Part shown: positions 12,571 through 23,699 of the stretch, piece by piece
How positions within the stretch are numbered: the stretch's first letter is position 1
How the letters are laid out: each line of letters opens with the position of its first letter
Source: Saturnia japonica
Taxonomy: Eukaryota; Arthropoda; Insecta; Lepidoptera; Saturniidae
Length of the DNA: 64,000 bases
Assembly (NCBI GenBank): GCA_033032175.1
Contig: CM065321.1
Span: forward strand, 5,354,501-5,418,500
Direction of reading: 5' to 3'
Notes under the pieces: generated by a model
The model's database searches: none
What the model was told of the DNA's origin: nothing
Seen by the model: only the letters and a program-made list of their open reading frames with translations
Made by a program: the position numbers and the translations under genes

Positions 12571-12730
12571 TGTAGGGACAAGTGGCAAAGCGTGTCGGCG
12601 AGGCGAGGACGTGTGTACACAGAGGAAGTGATTCAGGCGCGGCCTGCTTGTTCAGCGAAGCAGTTCTACGCTTGCGTAACAATCCGCTAGCGTCGTCCGC
12701 ACGCGATCCTAACTACGACGCTACTTAGAT
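12570..12730. other. Isolated GC-rich island, possible exon or promoter
   Basis: About 150 bases are strikingly GC-rich (cgtgtcggcgaggcgaggacg, ggcgcggcctgcttgttc, cgctagcgtcgtccgcacgc) between AT-rich flanks. No long reading frame crosses it. About 65 bases on, aagtccaaggtatgcag contains a plausible splice donor (ag|gtatgc). It could be an untranslated exon or promoter, or an unrecognised repeat. Confidence 0.3.
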
Positions 12731-13139
12731 TTTATATGAACTCATTAAAAAAAATACAACATACATTTTTTTTGTGAACAAAGCGCTGAAGTCCAAGGTA
12801 TGCAGATGGAATATGTCCGAAACAAAACAAAAAGAAAAAGTCTTTCAATATGTTGGATCAGGGTGCCATCCATGCTATATTGTCCAAACCTGGCAGGGCA
12901 GTACTGACGCCCTTTCAGTATACGATTTCATTGATTGTTACATTAATAAAAATGCGTTGTTTCAACTAGGCCGACGTAAGCCGAAGGGATAAAGGCTATA
13001 TAAGTCGAAAAAAAAAAAAAAAAATTCAATTAAAAAAAAAAATGTTAAATTATAAATATATATACATAAATAAAATTAATACGTATTGTTGTTCTTTTTA
13101 AGTTTAGCGTGCTTGGCGAAAGATATTAAACATGACAGT

Positions 13140-13245
13140 GATAGCTAACCAGGCGTGTATTGGGAAGTGCCTTACTACTACGTTACGGTTTTCTAATGAT
13201 ATTTTCCTTCACCGAAAGCTCGGGCTCATTGTAGAGATACATAAG
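13140..13245 (-). repeat. SINE family B, fragment
   Basis: The plus strand reads gctaaccaggcgtgtat, then ttctaatgatattttccttcaccgaaagctcgggctcattgtag in pieces. These blocks match the body of the tRNA-headed SINE family B at 41170-41443 and 39250-39523. The tRNA head is not clearly preserved. Confidence 0.55.
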
Positions 13246-13389
13246 TGATATTAATGATATCGATAATGATAAAAAACATAATTCAAGTAAAAAATATTTT
13301 ACTTTTGCTACTTTAATTATTTGTGAAAATGTCAACCGGTTACCTTTTACGGTTCAAAATACACAACCCTTTAGTAAGGTGAGACGGTT

Positions 13390-13880
13390 CCTTTTCTGAG
13401 AAGTTATTCTTTTTCCTACCCTTATCCCACATTATATGGGCTCGGATCAACACGTCTTCTTCTTTCATTCCAGCCTAATCCCCGTCACCTCTGCACTCAC
13501 TCCCGTACACGCATACCATCTTTCACACAGTTTATACTAGTCTTTTTAAGGAGCTCTCTTCTAGCATTACCGCTGACTACCATCTCCATTGTGTTTTTCG
13601 CCTCATGACTTCCACTCCATCGCATAACACGTCCAGACCAGCATCATCCACTCTTTAATTTCTTTAGTGGCTGATGCTACTTTTTAGGGTCCCTCTATCA
13701 TGCACATTCCTTAATCTATTCATTCTTGTCAATCCGCATATACATCTCAACATTCACCGCTCTGCTATATGCACTCTCTTTTCATCTACCGCTTTCGTAG
13801 CCTAGCACTCTGATCCATACAAAATGACAGGTCTTTTAATAGTCTTATAGATTTTCCGCTTGTTCTAAGTTATTCCACTG
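13390..13880 (-). mobile_element. LINE (RTE-type) 3' fragment
   Basis: On the minus strand broken frames echo the C-terminal region of RTE-type LINE polyproteins: a decayed 'rmrwm..trkdkirne' segment near 13720-13790, 'WMMLVWTCYAMEWKS' near 13600-13665, and 'INCVKDGMRVRE' near 13495-13530. The end reads gatccgagcccatataatgtgggataagggtagg, which resembles the usual 3' end of these elements (compare 35531-35600). There are many stops, so it is a dead 5'-truncated copy. Confidence 0.6.
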
Positions 13881-13884
13881 TCGT

Positions 13885-15055
13885 TGTCGTTGTCCGTAGT
13901 CGCCACTTCATCCAACCAGCATTTATTGCAAGACAGAGCCGAGGTATCTAAAATCGAAGCAAATTGAGAAGAATATATCATCTAAGGCAATTGAGAATGG
14001 AGAGACTGCCAGGTATTTTTTCTGAGAACAGAACCCTAAAAAACCTGTGATTATTATTTAAAAATCAAAGTTTCCTTTGTCTACAAATCTGCTCGAAACA
14101 TTATCAAAAGTCAGTCAAGGACCGAAATCATCGCATGATGGTACACTTACACACGTTAGATATGCTCTGATTGGTTTGCGTGTCTAACTTTATTATTATC
14201 AAAGCTGTTTTTAAGATAATAATTTTATCATCAAACTATATCCTTTATTGGGTAAGCGGATATATTTTTATATACATAGATTAAATAAGCTTTGCAGGGG
14301 GAAGTTATGAAATCGGATTAGTTGATTTTTTAATATGTATTTTAGTAGTTTGCACATTATGTTTTATTTATATTCGGGGATAACTTTTTTTTGTGTTACC
14401 TCACACTGTTCTTAAATACCGGGAGGGCGAGGTAGCCGCGATTTGATACGAGCAACCTTCCTGCTTATTGACGCATCGCATGATAACGTTCTGATCTACT
14501 TAAATAAAAATGAAATGCTGTTCGTTGGTAAGCGCATCAATTGAGTTAGCTAATTTTTTGATTTAAAATGTTCGTGATAACCCAAATTAGATTTTTAGCG
14601 AAGGAATATTTTGAAAAGTGGCGTAGAAAAAAATCATGTTTTGGATTATCTGAACGTCGTTATTTCTATAGGATTTTTGTAGGAAATCATGATCAAACTC
14701 ACGATTCAATGGACGGATATGCTGAATTCTTCTTTTTAATGTTTTGTTTACGGTCTTGAAAAAGTTATCAGGAAAAAACGGGTTAGGTGGCACTTGTGGT
14801 CGAGGTATTGAGTATGTGGGAAAGGCAGAACAACGTCTACTGGGCCACCTAGTATCAAATAAAGATGACTCATATGATGAATATAAGTATAGATACTATA
14901 TATTAGAGTCACAGTGATTTCAAACTCTATTGAAAGTCTTAAGATTGACGAAAAGATTGAAAGGTTAACTCATGCACCGTCATTTGATTCCAAACTGAAC
15001 ATAGATTGCTGAACCGAAAATCTTGTTCGTTTCACAAAACTTAGTCCTGTGCGTA
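13885..15055. other. AT-rich intergenic DNA
   Basis: No gene recognised. Two overlapping 63-68 codon frames at 14568-14793 have no recognisable motif. Confidence 0.5.
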
Positions 15056-15059
15056 GGAA

Positions 15060-15300
15060 CTCTTTAGTAAGCACTTTCTCCCGCAATATTCCAGCTAATT
15101 GCTCCTCAAAATTCGCCCCCTGGGCTACGACTAGGGTGTCGTCCTCGTAGTAAATTAAGCGGAGCCACTCAGGGAGCGCTACGCGGAGCACCCAGTCATA
15201 GCCCATGATCCACAGGTTTGCCCCAACACCGACCGCTGCGCAACCCCTGACGTGGCGCCGGGCCAACACCTCGGCCGTCCACGAAGACGACCACAAGTCA
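15060..15300 (-). mobile_element. R1-type LINE reverse transcriptase fragment
   Basis: The minus strand encodes WIMGYDWVLR, then LRLIYYEDDTLVVAQGANFE. In R1-clade LINEs the reverse transcriptase has an equivalent YDWVLR segment before the catalytic Y-x-D-D box, here YEDD with Glu where Ala is usual. Upstream (towards 15300) the frame loses similarity to the usual 'GVPQGS' segment, suggesting frameshifts. The GC content is much higher than in the flanks, which fits a transposon origin. Only about 80 codons remain. Confidence 0.75.
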
Positions 15301-15709
15301 ACCCCTAACGTAAGCCGTTTTAAGAAACTTTATTCCAATAACATAAGTACCTACATAGTTATTCTGTAAATTACAAAAGGAAATATCATATTAATGACAA
15401 AACACACGATACTGCGTGTAATTGTACTTTATTCTTGTTTTTACAAGTTCCGCCCGCGCCCCTTCCCCTCGGATGTTTGACGCACGCGAGCTACACAACA
15501 ATGTTATGTATTGATTAATCGGCTAATTGTTTCTGGCAAAAAAAAACCTACGTATTATTATCATACTATAGAATGATCTATAGTTTATTATATTCCAATT
15601 AGCTATAGCCTTCTCCATAGTGACATGCCTCCGTAGATTTTCGCAAACTCCGACTAGATACCCTTTAATGTATCGCAATACTGGTAAGTATGCGACCAAT
15701 ATATGTAAT
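15301..15709. other. Intergenic DNA
   Basis: AT-rich apart from a short GC patch at 15450-15490 (ccgcccgcgccccttcccctc). No gene recognised. Confidence 0.45.
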
Positions 15710-15875
15710 CCTATAGCTCTACAGAAGGTCGTAGTTATTTAACTTTGCTTTGTATTTCTGCGGTGATTAGGGTTTCCAGTGCTTCTTGTGATACCTATGG
15801 GATTACAAGCGTCAATAGGCTACGGTAGCCGCTTACCATCAAGCGGTCCGTATGCTTGTTTGCCACTTTAGTTGT
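15710..15875 (+). repeat. Dispersed repeat family C
   Basis: It has ctctacagaaggtcgtag, tttctgcggtgattagggtttccagtgc in two blocks, caataggctacggtagccgc and ttaccatcaagcggtccgta. The last block is also found, inverted, at 5690-5730. Confidence 0.65.
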
Positions 15876-15894
15876 ATAACAAAATTATAATACA

Positions 15895-16110
15895 CTATCT
15901 GTGCTCCGCGGTTTCACCCGTGTTAATTTTTACGACAAACATCGCTAATGCACCGTAATGGCATTTTTTATACTTTGTGTGTAAATCTATAGATATTTTT
16001 ATGAGGAATAACTTAATTTTTAAAATTATAATGTAACCAATGTTACTCGCTGTTATTGTAGCTTTATATTGGTATAGGATTTAACTATTAAAATGGATGG
16101 CCAGTGGCCA
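15895..16110 (+). repeat. Dispersed repeat, family D-like
   Basis: It starts ctatctgtgctccgcggtttcacccgtgtta and contains aacatcgctaatgcaccgta. A sister copy at 47640-47880 shares gcggtttcacccgtgttaatt-type sequence, aacatcgccaacgcacc and the 'atagcctatgttactcgtt' segment. Confidence 0.6.
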
Positions 16111-16114
16111 ATTT

Positions 16115-16892
16115 AATTTATAATTAAGAAATAAGAAGATTTTTCAATCAATGCATTAGCCTTATAAGGGCATTACTGTGGCACCGCAGGTGATTAATGA
16201 AGATAATGAATTTATTATAAAAACAAAAAAAAAATTTAGATTTGTGAATAGTTATTGTCAGTTGTCACAATTACCTATTGGCGTAAGCATGTTATTACCC
16301 TAATTACTAATATTTTTATCGGCAACACCGGTTTTACTTCAAAAACTTTAAATTTAGAATGAAAACCCATAACGATGTTGTTTGTAACCGAATTATAATG
16401 ATTATAGGAACCGAGAATAATAAAAGATGCGTATCGATGTTTTGTGGTCATAATTAAACCTTAGCTTTATTTTAATTGTAGGTATATGACCATATTTATA
16501 ATAATTATTGAAATAAACTACAAAATAATAATAAAAAGTATCTGTTATATTTATTTATTTTTTAAATTATTTATTTATACTGAATATAAGCTATTTTAAT
16601 ACCACAGAATACCTATTGTATTAGGTATATGAAAAAAAAAAATGAATTACGGAAAATACCGTATCAATGGCAACACTGGCCATATTTTATTCGCCGCCTT
16701 TGTACCGAGGAGGGCGCGATATTTTGTACAGTGTCGTGTGCAAGTGAGGCCAGAAATATTTTTAATCTAAACAAAATGCGGCGGCTCTTCAAAATAAATA
16801 CATCGGCCGGTTGGTGTTAAGAGGAATGTACATGTCTGTTTAATGACCGGTGGGAGCTGTTGTATCGAAGTTTACTTATAATATTTGTTAGT
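16115..16892. other. AT-rich intergenic DNA
   Basis: No gene recognised. The 63-codon frame at 16629 has no recognisable motif. Confidence 0.45.
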
Positions 16893-17346
16893 AAAACGAA
16901 TAACACAGTGATGACATACGGCACAGAGACGTGGTCGCTCACTGTGGGTCTCATAAGAAAGCTCAAGGTCGCTCAGCGAGCTATGGAGAGGGCTATGCTT
17001 GGTGTTTCTCTACGAGATCGAATCAGAAATGAGGAGATCCGTAGACAAACTAAGGTAACCGACATAGTCAAAAGGATTAGCAAGTTGAAGTGGCAGTGGG
17101 CGGGGCACATAGTTCGGAGAACTGACGGCCCGTTGGGGCAGAAAGGTTCTCGAGTGGAGACCACGCACCGGAAAGCGCAGCGTAGGACGGCCTCCCACTA
17201 GATGGAAAGATGACATAATAAAGGTCGCTGGGAGCCGTTGGGTGCAGGCCGCACAAGATCGGTCGCTCTGGAGAACTATGGGGGAGGTCTAAGTTCAGCA
17301 GTGGACGTCCTGCGGCTGAAATGATGATGATGATGAAAACGAATAA
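16893..17346 (+). mobile_element. 5'-truncated RTE-type LINE with 11-bp target duplication
   Basis: The insert 16904-17335 encodes the C-terminal end of an RTE-type reverse transcriptase polyprotein: YGTETWSLTVGLIRKLKVAQ, RAMERAMLGVSLRDRIRNEE and KLKWQWAGHIVRRTDG. The reading then shifts near 17145, and the next pieces (TRWKDDIIKVAGSRWVQAAQ, DRSLWRTMGE) lie in another frame. The element ends with a short (tga) repeat tail, as RTE elements do. The 11-bp sequence aaaacgaataa occurs at 16893-16903 and again at 17336-17346, directly flanking the insert, and is read as the target site duplication. The copy is truncated and broken. Confidence 0.85.
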
Positions 17347-18757
17347 ATTGGAAAAAATAATCACCATATACCTTTATTACGACCTACAACTATAGTATAT
17401 ACTTAGGTACTTATTGAGATGAATCTAACAAACCTGAACACGTCGAAGATATCTTGTTTTGTCGAAGCGTTGCTATTACCAGCATCCGGGTCCATCATCA
17501 GGTCAGTACAATAATATTATAATGTTGCATTGTCATTGAAGTTACATATTATGTATTCCAAGTTTCAACTCAGCCTGTTTTGTGGGCAATAAGTACCTAG
17601 TTAAAAATATAAAGACTAATAAAAAACAAACAAAAAAGCTTTTACTAAGAGAAAAGCAAAGCTTGTAATAATAAAGATCGAACCAAATAATCGAAAATAG
17701 TAATTGAAATTTTAACGACTAGTTCATTCTTTTTATAATAGATGGCGCCAACTGTACCTTCGATAGACATTCGTTTGTAAACATGGTGACGGGGTAGATA
17801 ATTTTTGTTTAAAAATTAAACTGATATTTTGTGGCGAAAAAAATATATGTTAGAGCAGTAAATAACTATTTTTTGTGTTGTATCTTATGATTTATCTGTA
17901 ATGTAGTCGGACCTAATTAATTTGTTAGTCCGTTTTTAAACAATTGTATTTATTGTACATTGAATTTACTAGTGAAATTACTCAAGCGTTATGAAGATGA
18001 TAAATGCTTAAAGTGTCAGTATTGGTTACAAGTGTGGAATACTCTCAAGCCGATATAAAAATCAAAGATGACCAGAGCCGGATCACTTAGGACAAAAAGA
18101 GAACTTGTTTACGTTAGGTGCCGCGAAACGGAGAGTATTATATGGTTGACTACCGCAGTACAAGTCATACGCGACTATTTGATATTATTCGTGGTAAATA
18201 GTTTCTATGACAGAAACAAAATAATTATTTATGCCTATTTAATAAATCTAATTCAGATATACGAACCTATTACTAGCATCCGATACATAGTACGTACAAT
18301 AAATATTACAAAATTATAACTGTAATCTAGCAACAAAAAATGAGAGCGAAAATTATTATTAATAACAATAAAATAGTAAAAAGTCAGAATGTTACTAACT
18401 TCTACGAAATGTTATAATGTAGGTATTAGTAATAAGAATGTAATATCACAATTAGAAATATCTTACCAATTTAGCTTATGTAAATATATATTAAGAAGAA
18501 ATACGGTCGGTAACTACATTTTAAGAATAGGTTTTAATAGAAATCTATTGCTGTTGCACTATACCCAGACAACCGAATAGAATATGACAGAGACATTCGC
18601 AACTACCTATGTAAAATAGAGGAAAATATAATTTCGTATTCCCCTGACTCCTCACCAAAACTTTATCCAAAAGTGAAATAAATTAAAATCTTGTTGTTAT
18701 TTATACAAAGCACATTATTTTTACAGAATTAAAAAAAGTCAGTGAAATGAATTTATA
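17347..18757. other. AT-rich intergenic DNA
   Basis: No gene recognised. An 'agatggcgccaactgt' segment at 17740-17756 resembles sequence seen in several insect repeats. The frames at 18068 and 18389 have no known motif. Confidence 0.45.
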
Positions 18758-18758
18758 T

Positions 18759-20011
18759 TAGGTTGGGAAAAAAGTTTCATCGCATAACGTAGGTATAAAC
18801 TTGTTATAAAATTTCTTTGGCTGTACTATTTGTATCTGGCTGGTTTTGGTAACATTAAAAAGAATAAAAAAAAAGAAAAAAAGTGATCTCCCGCTATTTT
18901 TCATTTGTTTTTTTTTTCTGTAAAAATGAGTGAATCCAATGAAGAATTTCGATACATATTAAAATATTATTACAAAAAAGGCAAAAATGCAACTCAAGCA
19001 GCGAAAAAAATTTGTGATGTTTATGAACCTAATTCAGTGTCAGTAAGAGTAGCATAAAGTTGGTTCAAACGTTTTCAGTCCGGAAATTTTGCTGTTAAAG
19101 ATGCACCTCGCTCTGGTCGCCCTGTTACGAATAAAATGGACGCCATATTTGAAAAAGTGGAACGAGATCGGCATATCAGTAGTTACGATGTAGCTGAAGA
19201 ACTGAAAATTGACCACAAAATAGTTTAAAAGCTATACCAAAAAGCTCGATATTTGGATGCCACACGAGCTTACTGAAAGAAACCTAATGAACTGTATACT
19301 TATTTGCGATTCATTATTGAGACGTAATGAAACCGAGTCGTTTTGAAGAGATTGGTAGCTGGCGATGAAAAGTTGATCACGTACGACAAGAACGTGCGAA
19401 AAAGGTCGAGGTCTAAGGTCGACCAGGCTTCACAGACTGTGGCTAAACCTGGGCTAACTCGAAATAAGGTGATGCTGTGTGTATGGTGGGACTGATAGGG
19501 CATTTTTCATTATGAGCTTTTACTGCCCGGAAAAACCATCGATTCGGATTTCTGCTGCCAGCAGCTGATGAGATTATAGGAAGCAGCTGAGAGAAAGGGC
19601 CGGAATTGATCAAAAGGAAGGGTGTGGTCTTTCATCACGATAACGCTAGACCACACACACCTTTAAGCACTCAGCAAAAATTAAGAGAGTTTGGCTGGAA
19701 GGTGTTAGTGCATCCACCATATAGCCTAGACCTTAGACCTTCAGATTTTCACATGTTTCGGTCTCTTCAGAATTCTTAAGGTTCTGTGAGGTTAATATCA
19801 AGAGAGGACTGCCAAAACTATTTGTCGCGTTTTTTTGATCAGAAGCCCCAAAGTTTCTACAGCAACGGAATAATATCTTTACCTACAAAATGGCAGAAAG
19901 TCATCGAACAAAACAGCACATATATACTGTAAATAGATGTAAATAAACTTTGAAAAAAAAAATGTCTTGAGTTTTCATATAAAAATGCGCAGAAACGCTT
20001 TCCCCGACCTA
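18759..20011 (+). mobile_element. Mariner transposon with TIRs, inactive transposase
   Basis: The element is bounded by TA dinucleotides and imperfect inverted repeats: ggttgggaaaaaagtttcatcgcat on the left and, read on the minus strand, ggtcggggaaagcgtttctgcgcat on the right. The transposase frame starts at ATG 18926 (MSESNEEFRYILKYYYKKG) and ends near 19932. It has the N-terminal domain (ATQAAKKICDVY, then SWFKRFQSGNFAV, DAPRSGRP), a decayed first catalytic region (VAGDEKLITYDK), FHHDNARPHTPLS and HPPYSLDLRPSDFHMF. At least three in-frame stops and a frameshift disable it. It belongs to a different mariner subfamily from the copies at 2699 and 42421. Confidence 0.9.
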
Positions 20012-20122
20012 TTATTATAATAAAAGGAATGGGTAACTTTAACATGTCGCATCTCCTTCCGTCACGTTATGATGCGCGCGCAGCTCTTAATTTTACCCTC
20101 TACTAAGCGCGCCAAAAGATAT

Positions 20123-20384
20123 CCCTCATTAGCTTAGTGGTCGTAAGCGCGACTGCTATGCACGAGGTTCCTGAGTTCGTTTCCCAGGTTGAGCAAAGTG
20201 TTATTGACTTTTTCTATGAAATTCTCAGTAGCAGCTCGGAATTTGGCTTTGTGCCCGATTAATGGAAATAGGCTCGCTCCCTATTACATGGGGCCTAAAA
20301 ACATATTAGACTAATTACTATAGGTGTACATCTCTGCCTAACTCTTCGGTGATACAGGCGTGATGGTATGTTATGTTATGTTAT
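20123..20384 (+). repeat. tRNA-derived SINE, family A
   Basis: The head has agcttagtggtcgtaagcgc (box A region) and gagttcgtttccc (decayed box B), followed by gcaaagtgttattgac, cagtagcagctcggaattt, gtgcccgattaatgg and the tail tatgttatgttatgtta. The tail of three to four atgtt units is longer than in the copies in the 5-kb duplication. Confidence 0.85.
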
Positions 20385-20559
20385 AAAACCAAACTGATAA
20401 GAGGACTTCGGGTGTAATTTATTGTGTTCAATATGGTAGCAATAGGTAAAAAAACACAAGGCGTTTTGATGGAATCTTAATCTGCCTTGTTGTAGTTTTT
20501 ATTTGAATTTATTTTTCCCTATATTATTTAATATTGGTGACATTATACGGGGTATAATG

Positions 20560-20870
20560 TGGTTATAATTGTGCATAATTGAAGTGAATTATAAATAATA
20601 CAAAGAAGCATGAATTTTATGTCACCACAATAAATTCCCTTGGTGGTTGTAACAACGAAATCACCATCTTGTTATACAATACATCTCTTAAATTTAGAAA
20701 ATAGTAACATCATAATATTCGGCCATTTGTGGCGTAAAAGTTAATAAATAATTATATTAAAATTAGGATACATAATTTCTCATGCAACAAGAATGATTTG
20801 AACTGAAAATATTCTCTCCACGTGACACTGGAATAATTGTGAACAACAAAGAAGAAGAACAGAATGCAAA
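20560..20870 (+). repeat. Dispersed repeat family F
   Basis: Diverged blocks shared with 31200-31430 include gaattataaataata / ggattataaataata, accatcttgttat / cgtcatcttgtta, cacgtgacactgg / cacgtgacagtgg, and a purine-rich agaagaagaa end. Spacing between blocks is similar in both copies. No coding capacity. Confidence 0.5.
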
Positions 20871-22435
20871 AGACAACCATTCCCTTATAAATTGTACCAC
20901 ACGACAGAATAGTTATGTTTACGTCGACGGATAGAGGAGCGATAGTCGGGTAATTGTAACTATTTCCGAGATGTAGAATAATCTGGAACGTTGATTACGT
21001 GCGAGACGACATCGAACAGAACTCGAAAACCGTTTGACGGATACTGATCGGCCGTGAGTACATCCAAAGTAGTTTAATTGAAATCAGGGGAAAAAAATCG
21101 CACAGTCACTGACGTCTGCGATGAGACCGGGATTATGTAAGAGGAAAAATAACAGATAACTAATTGAATACACTATAGAAATTTCAGTTTCCTGTGAAAC
21201 TTTTTTATATAGTTCAATTTGAATTGTATATCTTCTTCGTTTAGAATTGAAATGATTTCTTCGTGAGTCTATGTGTACGAAAGTTGTTTTTTTTTTAAAG
21301 CAAATAGTAATTAATATACGTAGTAAAGAAAAAATACATTTGTCGTTGAGTCAATAAAATTATTAATTAAATCAATTAGTAACACATAGTCATGTTTTCC
21401 TTCATTTATGTCTAACATTTAACATGACTAAATTTTCAATGAAAAATAAGCGTCCTTGATACCCAATATGCATGTCTATACGTGACTTTTGTCACCCTTG
21501 ATTCCGATTATAAAAATTCTTTCACCAATAGGAAGCTACCTTACCTATCTCTGAATTATATAAATATAGTTATAAAGATCAGGAGATATAAAGAAAAAAT
21601 AAATTAGGATACACCACATAAATTTTCTTAGGAACTATAAATTAATTTATCATATTTGCCTTTAAAACCCCAATTGTGACAAAATGGTGCATATAAAATA
21701 TATCTATTTTATAATCGAATATAAGCTAAGAAGTTTATAAATGACTGGTTAAAATATTTTGATCAAATAAAATATACTGAAATGGTTAACAACTCCCTAA
21801 ACTCAGTAAAACTCTTTTATTTCAAGATCTAACGTTTCTTTGATAGATAAAATGTTAACCAAAAACAACAGATAGGTAAAACACAATGGATATTTATTTA
21901 GATCTTTTATTTAAAAGTTATCCTTTGTAGTTAGTAGTTATTCCGGATGCTGTGGTGTTGGGGATTTTTGATAGCTATACAAGAGTTATTTTGATAGGTT
22001 TTTTTTATCTCGTGCCCTTTAAGTAATAGATTGTTAAACAAAAGCTACGGCTTGCCTAAAATAATATTAACAGGCAAAGTAGATACTTACTTTATATAAG
22101 TCCATTTTATCATATTGTATGTAATTTTCTTATGTGGAAACATCCAATCTCAACCTCAATAAAACACAACTATACTCTAAGCAAATAAAAAAATACTATA
22201 TAGGTACCTATTTGAGTTTTACAGTATTATCTCATTATTGTAAATTTAAAAGCGAAGATATTTCTTGTATAATATCATCTTTAATGAATTAACTTACAAA
22301 TATTCAAATTTCATTGAAATTTAATTTTGAATCATAATGCAAAAAAGTAATCATGAAGTTGATAATAATTTTTTAAACAGATCTTACTAGTATGATAGCC
22401 ATAAATATAAAATATTAATACGGGACACAACTTTA
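20871..22435. other. AT-rich intergenic DNA
   Basis: No gene or clear repeat recognised. Confidence 0.5.
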
Positions 22436-22439
22436 CAAA

Positions 22440-22790
22440 TACTTACTTAGCTATATAATTCCAAACTAAGCAAAGCTTGTATTATTGAACGAACCGCTCA
22501 AAAAAAAAACATAATTTATTTCTCATACACAAAATTTACTAACATTTACACAGTGACTTCCAAACTAGGCAGAGCTTGTATCTTGGAAGCCGGCATACGA
22601 ATTTACAAAACATTTTGCACAAACACCTCAGGTGGCCGTAAACGATTTTATAGGTAAAATTTAATAAAATTAGGTAATTATCATCTATATCTATGCACAT
22701 GCCAACATGTATACACGTAACATACATATATACACAAAACACACACACACCTAAATTAATATAATAAACCACTTTTTTACATTATTTACA
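22440..22790. repeat. Dispersed repeat fragments, family G
   Basis: Two adjacent pieces, ccaaactaagcaaagcttgta at about 22463 and ccaaactaggcagagcttgt at about 22560, share a core that also occurs at about 61190-61215 (caaactaagctaagcttgta). This is a common short lepidopteran repeat motif. The 77-codon minus frame here is built from a CA-rich stretch (cacacacaca at about 22740) and is not treated as a gene. Confidence 0.45.
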
Positions 22791-23465
22791 ACTCAAATGT
22801 AAAAATGGAATATATTGATTCTAGCTTATATAACTTATAGTTAAATGAAAACTGAAGCAGCTACGAATTAATTTTAAAATAAGTTCATTTTCATCATAGC
22901 TAATAATAGAGTCTATAGTTAGCTGTTAGCAAGACGTGCATTAGAAAATGCCTTATCATAATATAATGCTTTCAACAGACTGTTTTCATATATTAATATT
23001 TAATATTATTATTATATCCTATATTATATATTATTAAGATTTAAAAAAACTTAGAAAACCTTACCATCAGGTACCACCAATTAGATTTATATTGCTAAGT
23101 TAAGTGTTTAAAAAAAATGCTAGATTTCCCTTGCCTGCCAAAGGTCAAAATTCTGGCTAAGCCCATTCCTTCATATGAAGCTAGTAAATGCATTTCAACA
23201 TGCCAAGACTATCACGACATGAAGATTGACAACTGACCCTTGTCTCTGTCTTGTCGTCTCTCGCACTATTAGCTTTGGGGCAGACGTTCCACTGAGCTCG
23301 AAAATGATAAAAATTAAAGAAAAAACTTATTACGAAGACAACATGGAAAAATATAATTGGAAATATTCTATCATCACGCCATGTAGGTAGATACCCAATG
23401 GTGTAGGCAGATGGTATCGATCTCCGCTAGGTACCTGTTGTATATAATTGCAAGTAATCATTATT
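22791..23465. other. AT-rich intergenic DNA
   Basis: Nothing recognised. Confidence 0.5.
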
Positions 23466-23469
23466 ATTA

Positions 23470-23695
23470 ACTAGCTGTACTCGCGAGTTCGTTCGTGTAG
23501 ATATCAGAAAACAACATACATTGTAAGTAGTTATATTACAGGAATCAAAAGGAGGTATATTATTTACGTATTAATCCATGTTAAGTATGTTATCTGTGTA
23601 CTGAATTTCTTCCAAATCCGTTCAGCCGTTTTTGTGTGATTGTGTACCAAAGAAACATACGAACTTTCACATTTATAATATCAGTAATTAGTAAG
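23470..23695 (+). repeat. Dispersed repeat family H
   Basis: It starts with actagctgtactcgcgagttcg and ends with ccaaatccgttcagccg, tttttgtgtgattgtgta and catttataatatcag. The same 3' half is at 50780-50955 and 55784-55959. The format matches common lepidopteran repeats with an 'actagctg..cgcga' start and 'atttataatatta' end. Confidence 0.65.
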
Positions 23696-23699
23696 AAAA

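Noticed and set aside
22539..22772. 77-codon Cys-rich minus frame
   Set aside because: Its composition comes from a CA-rich low-complexity stretch and a dispersed repeat; no spaced cysteine motif matches a known family.
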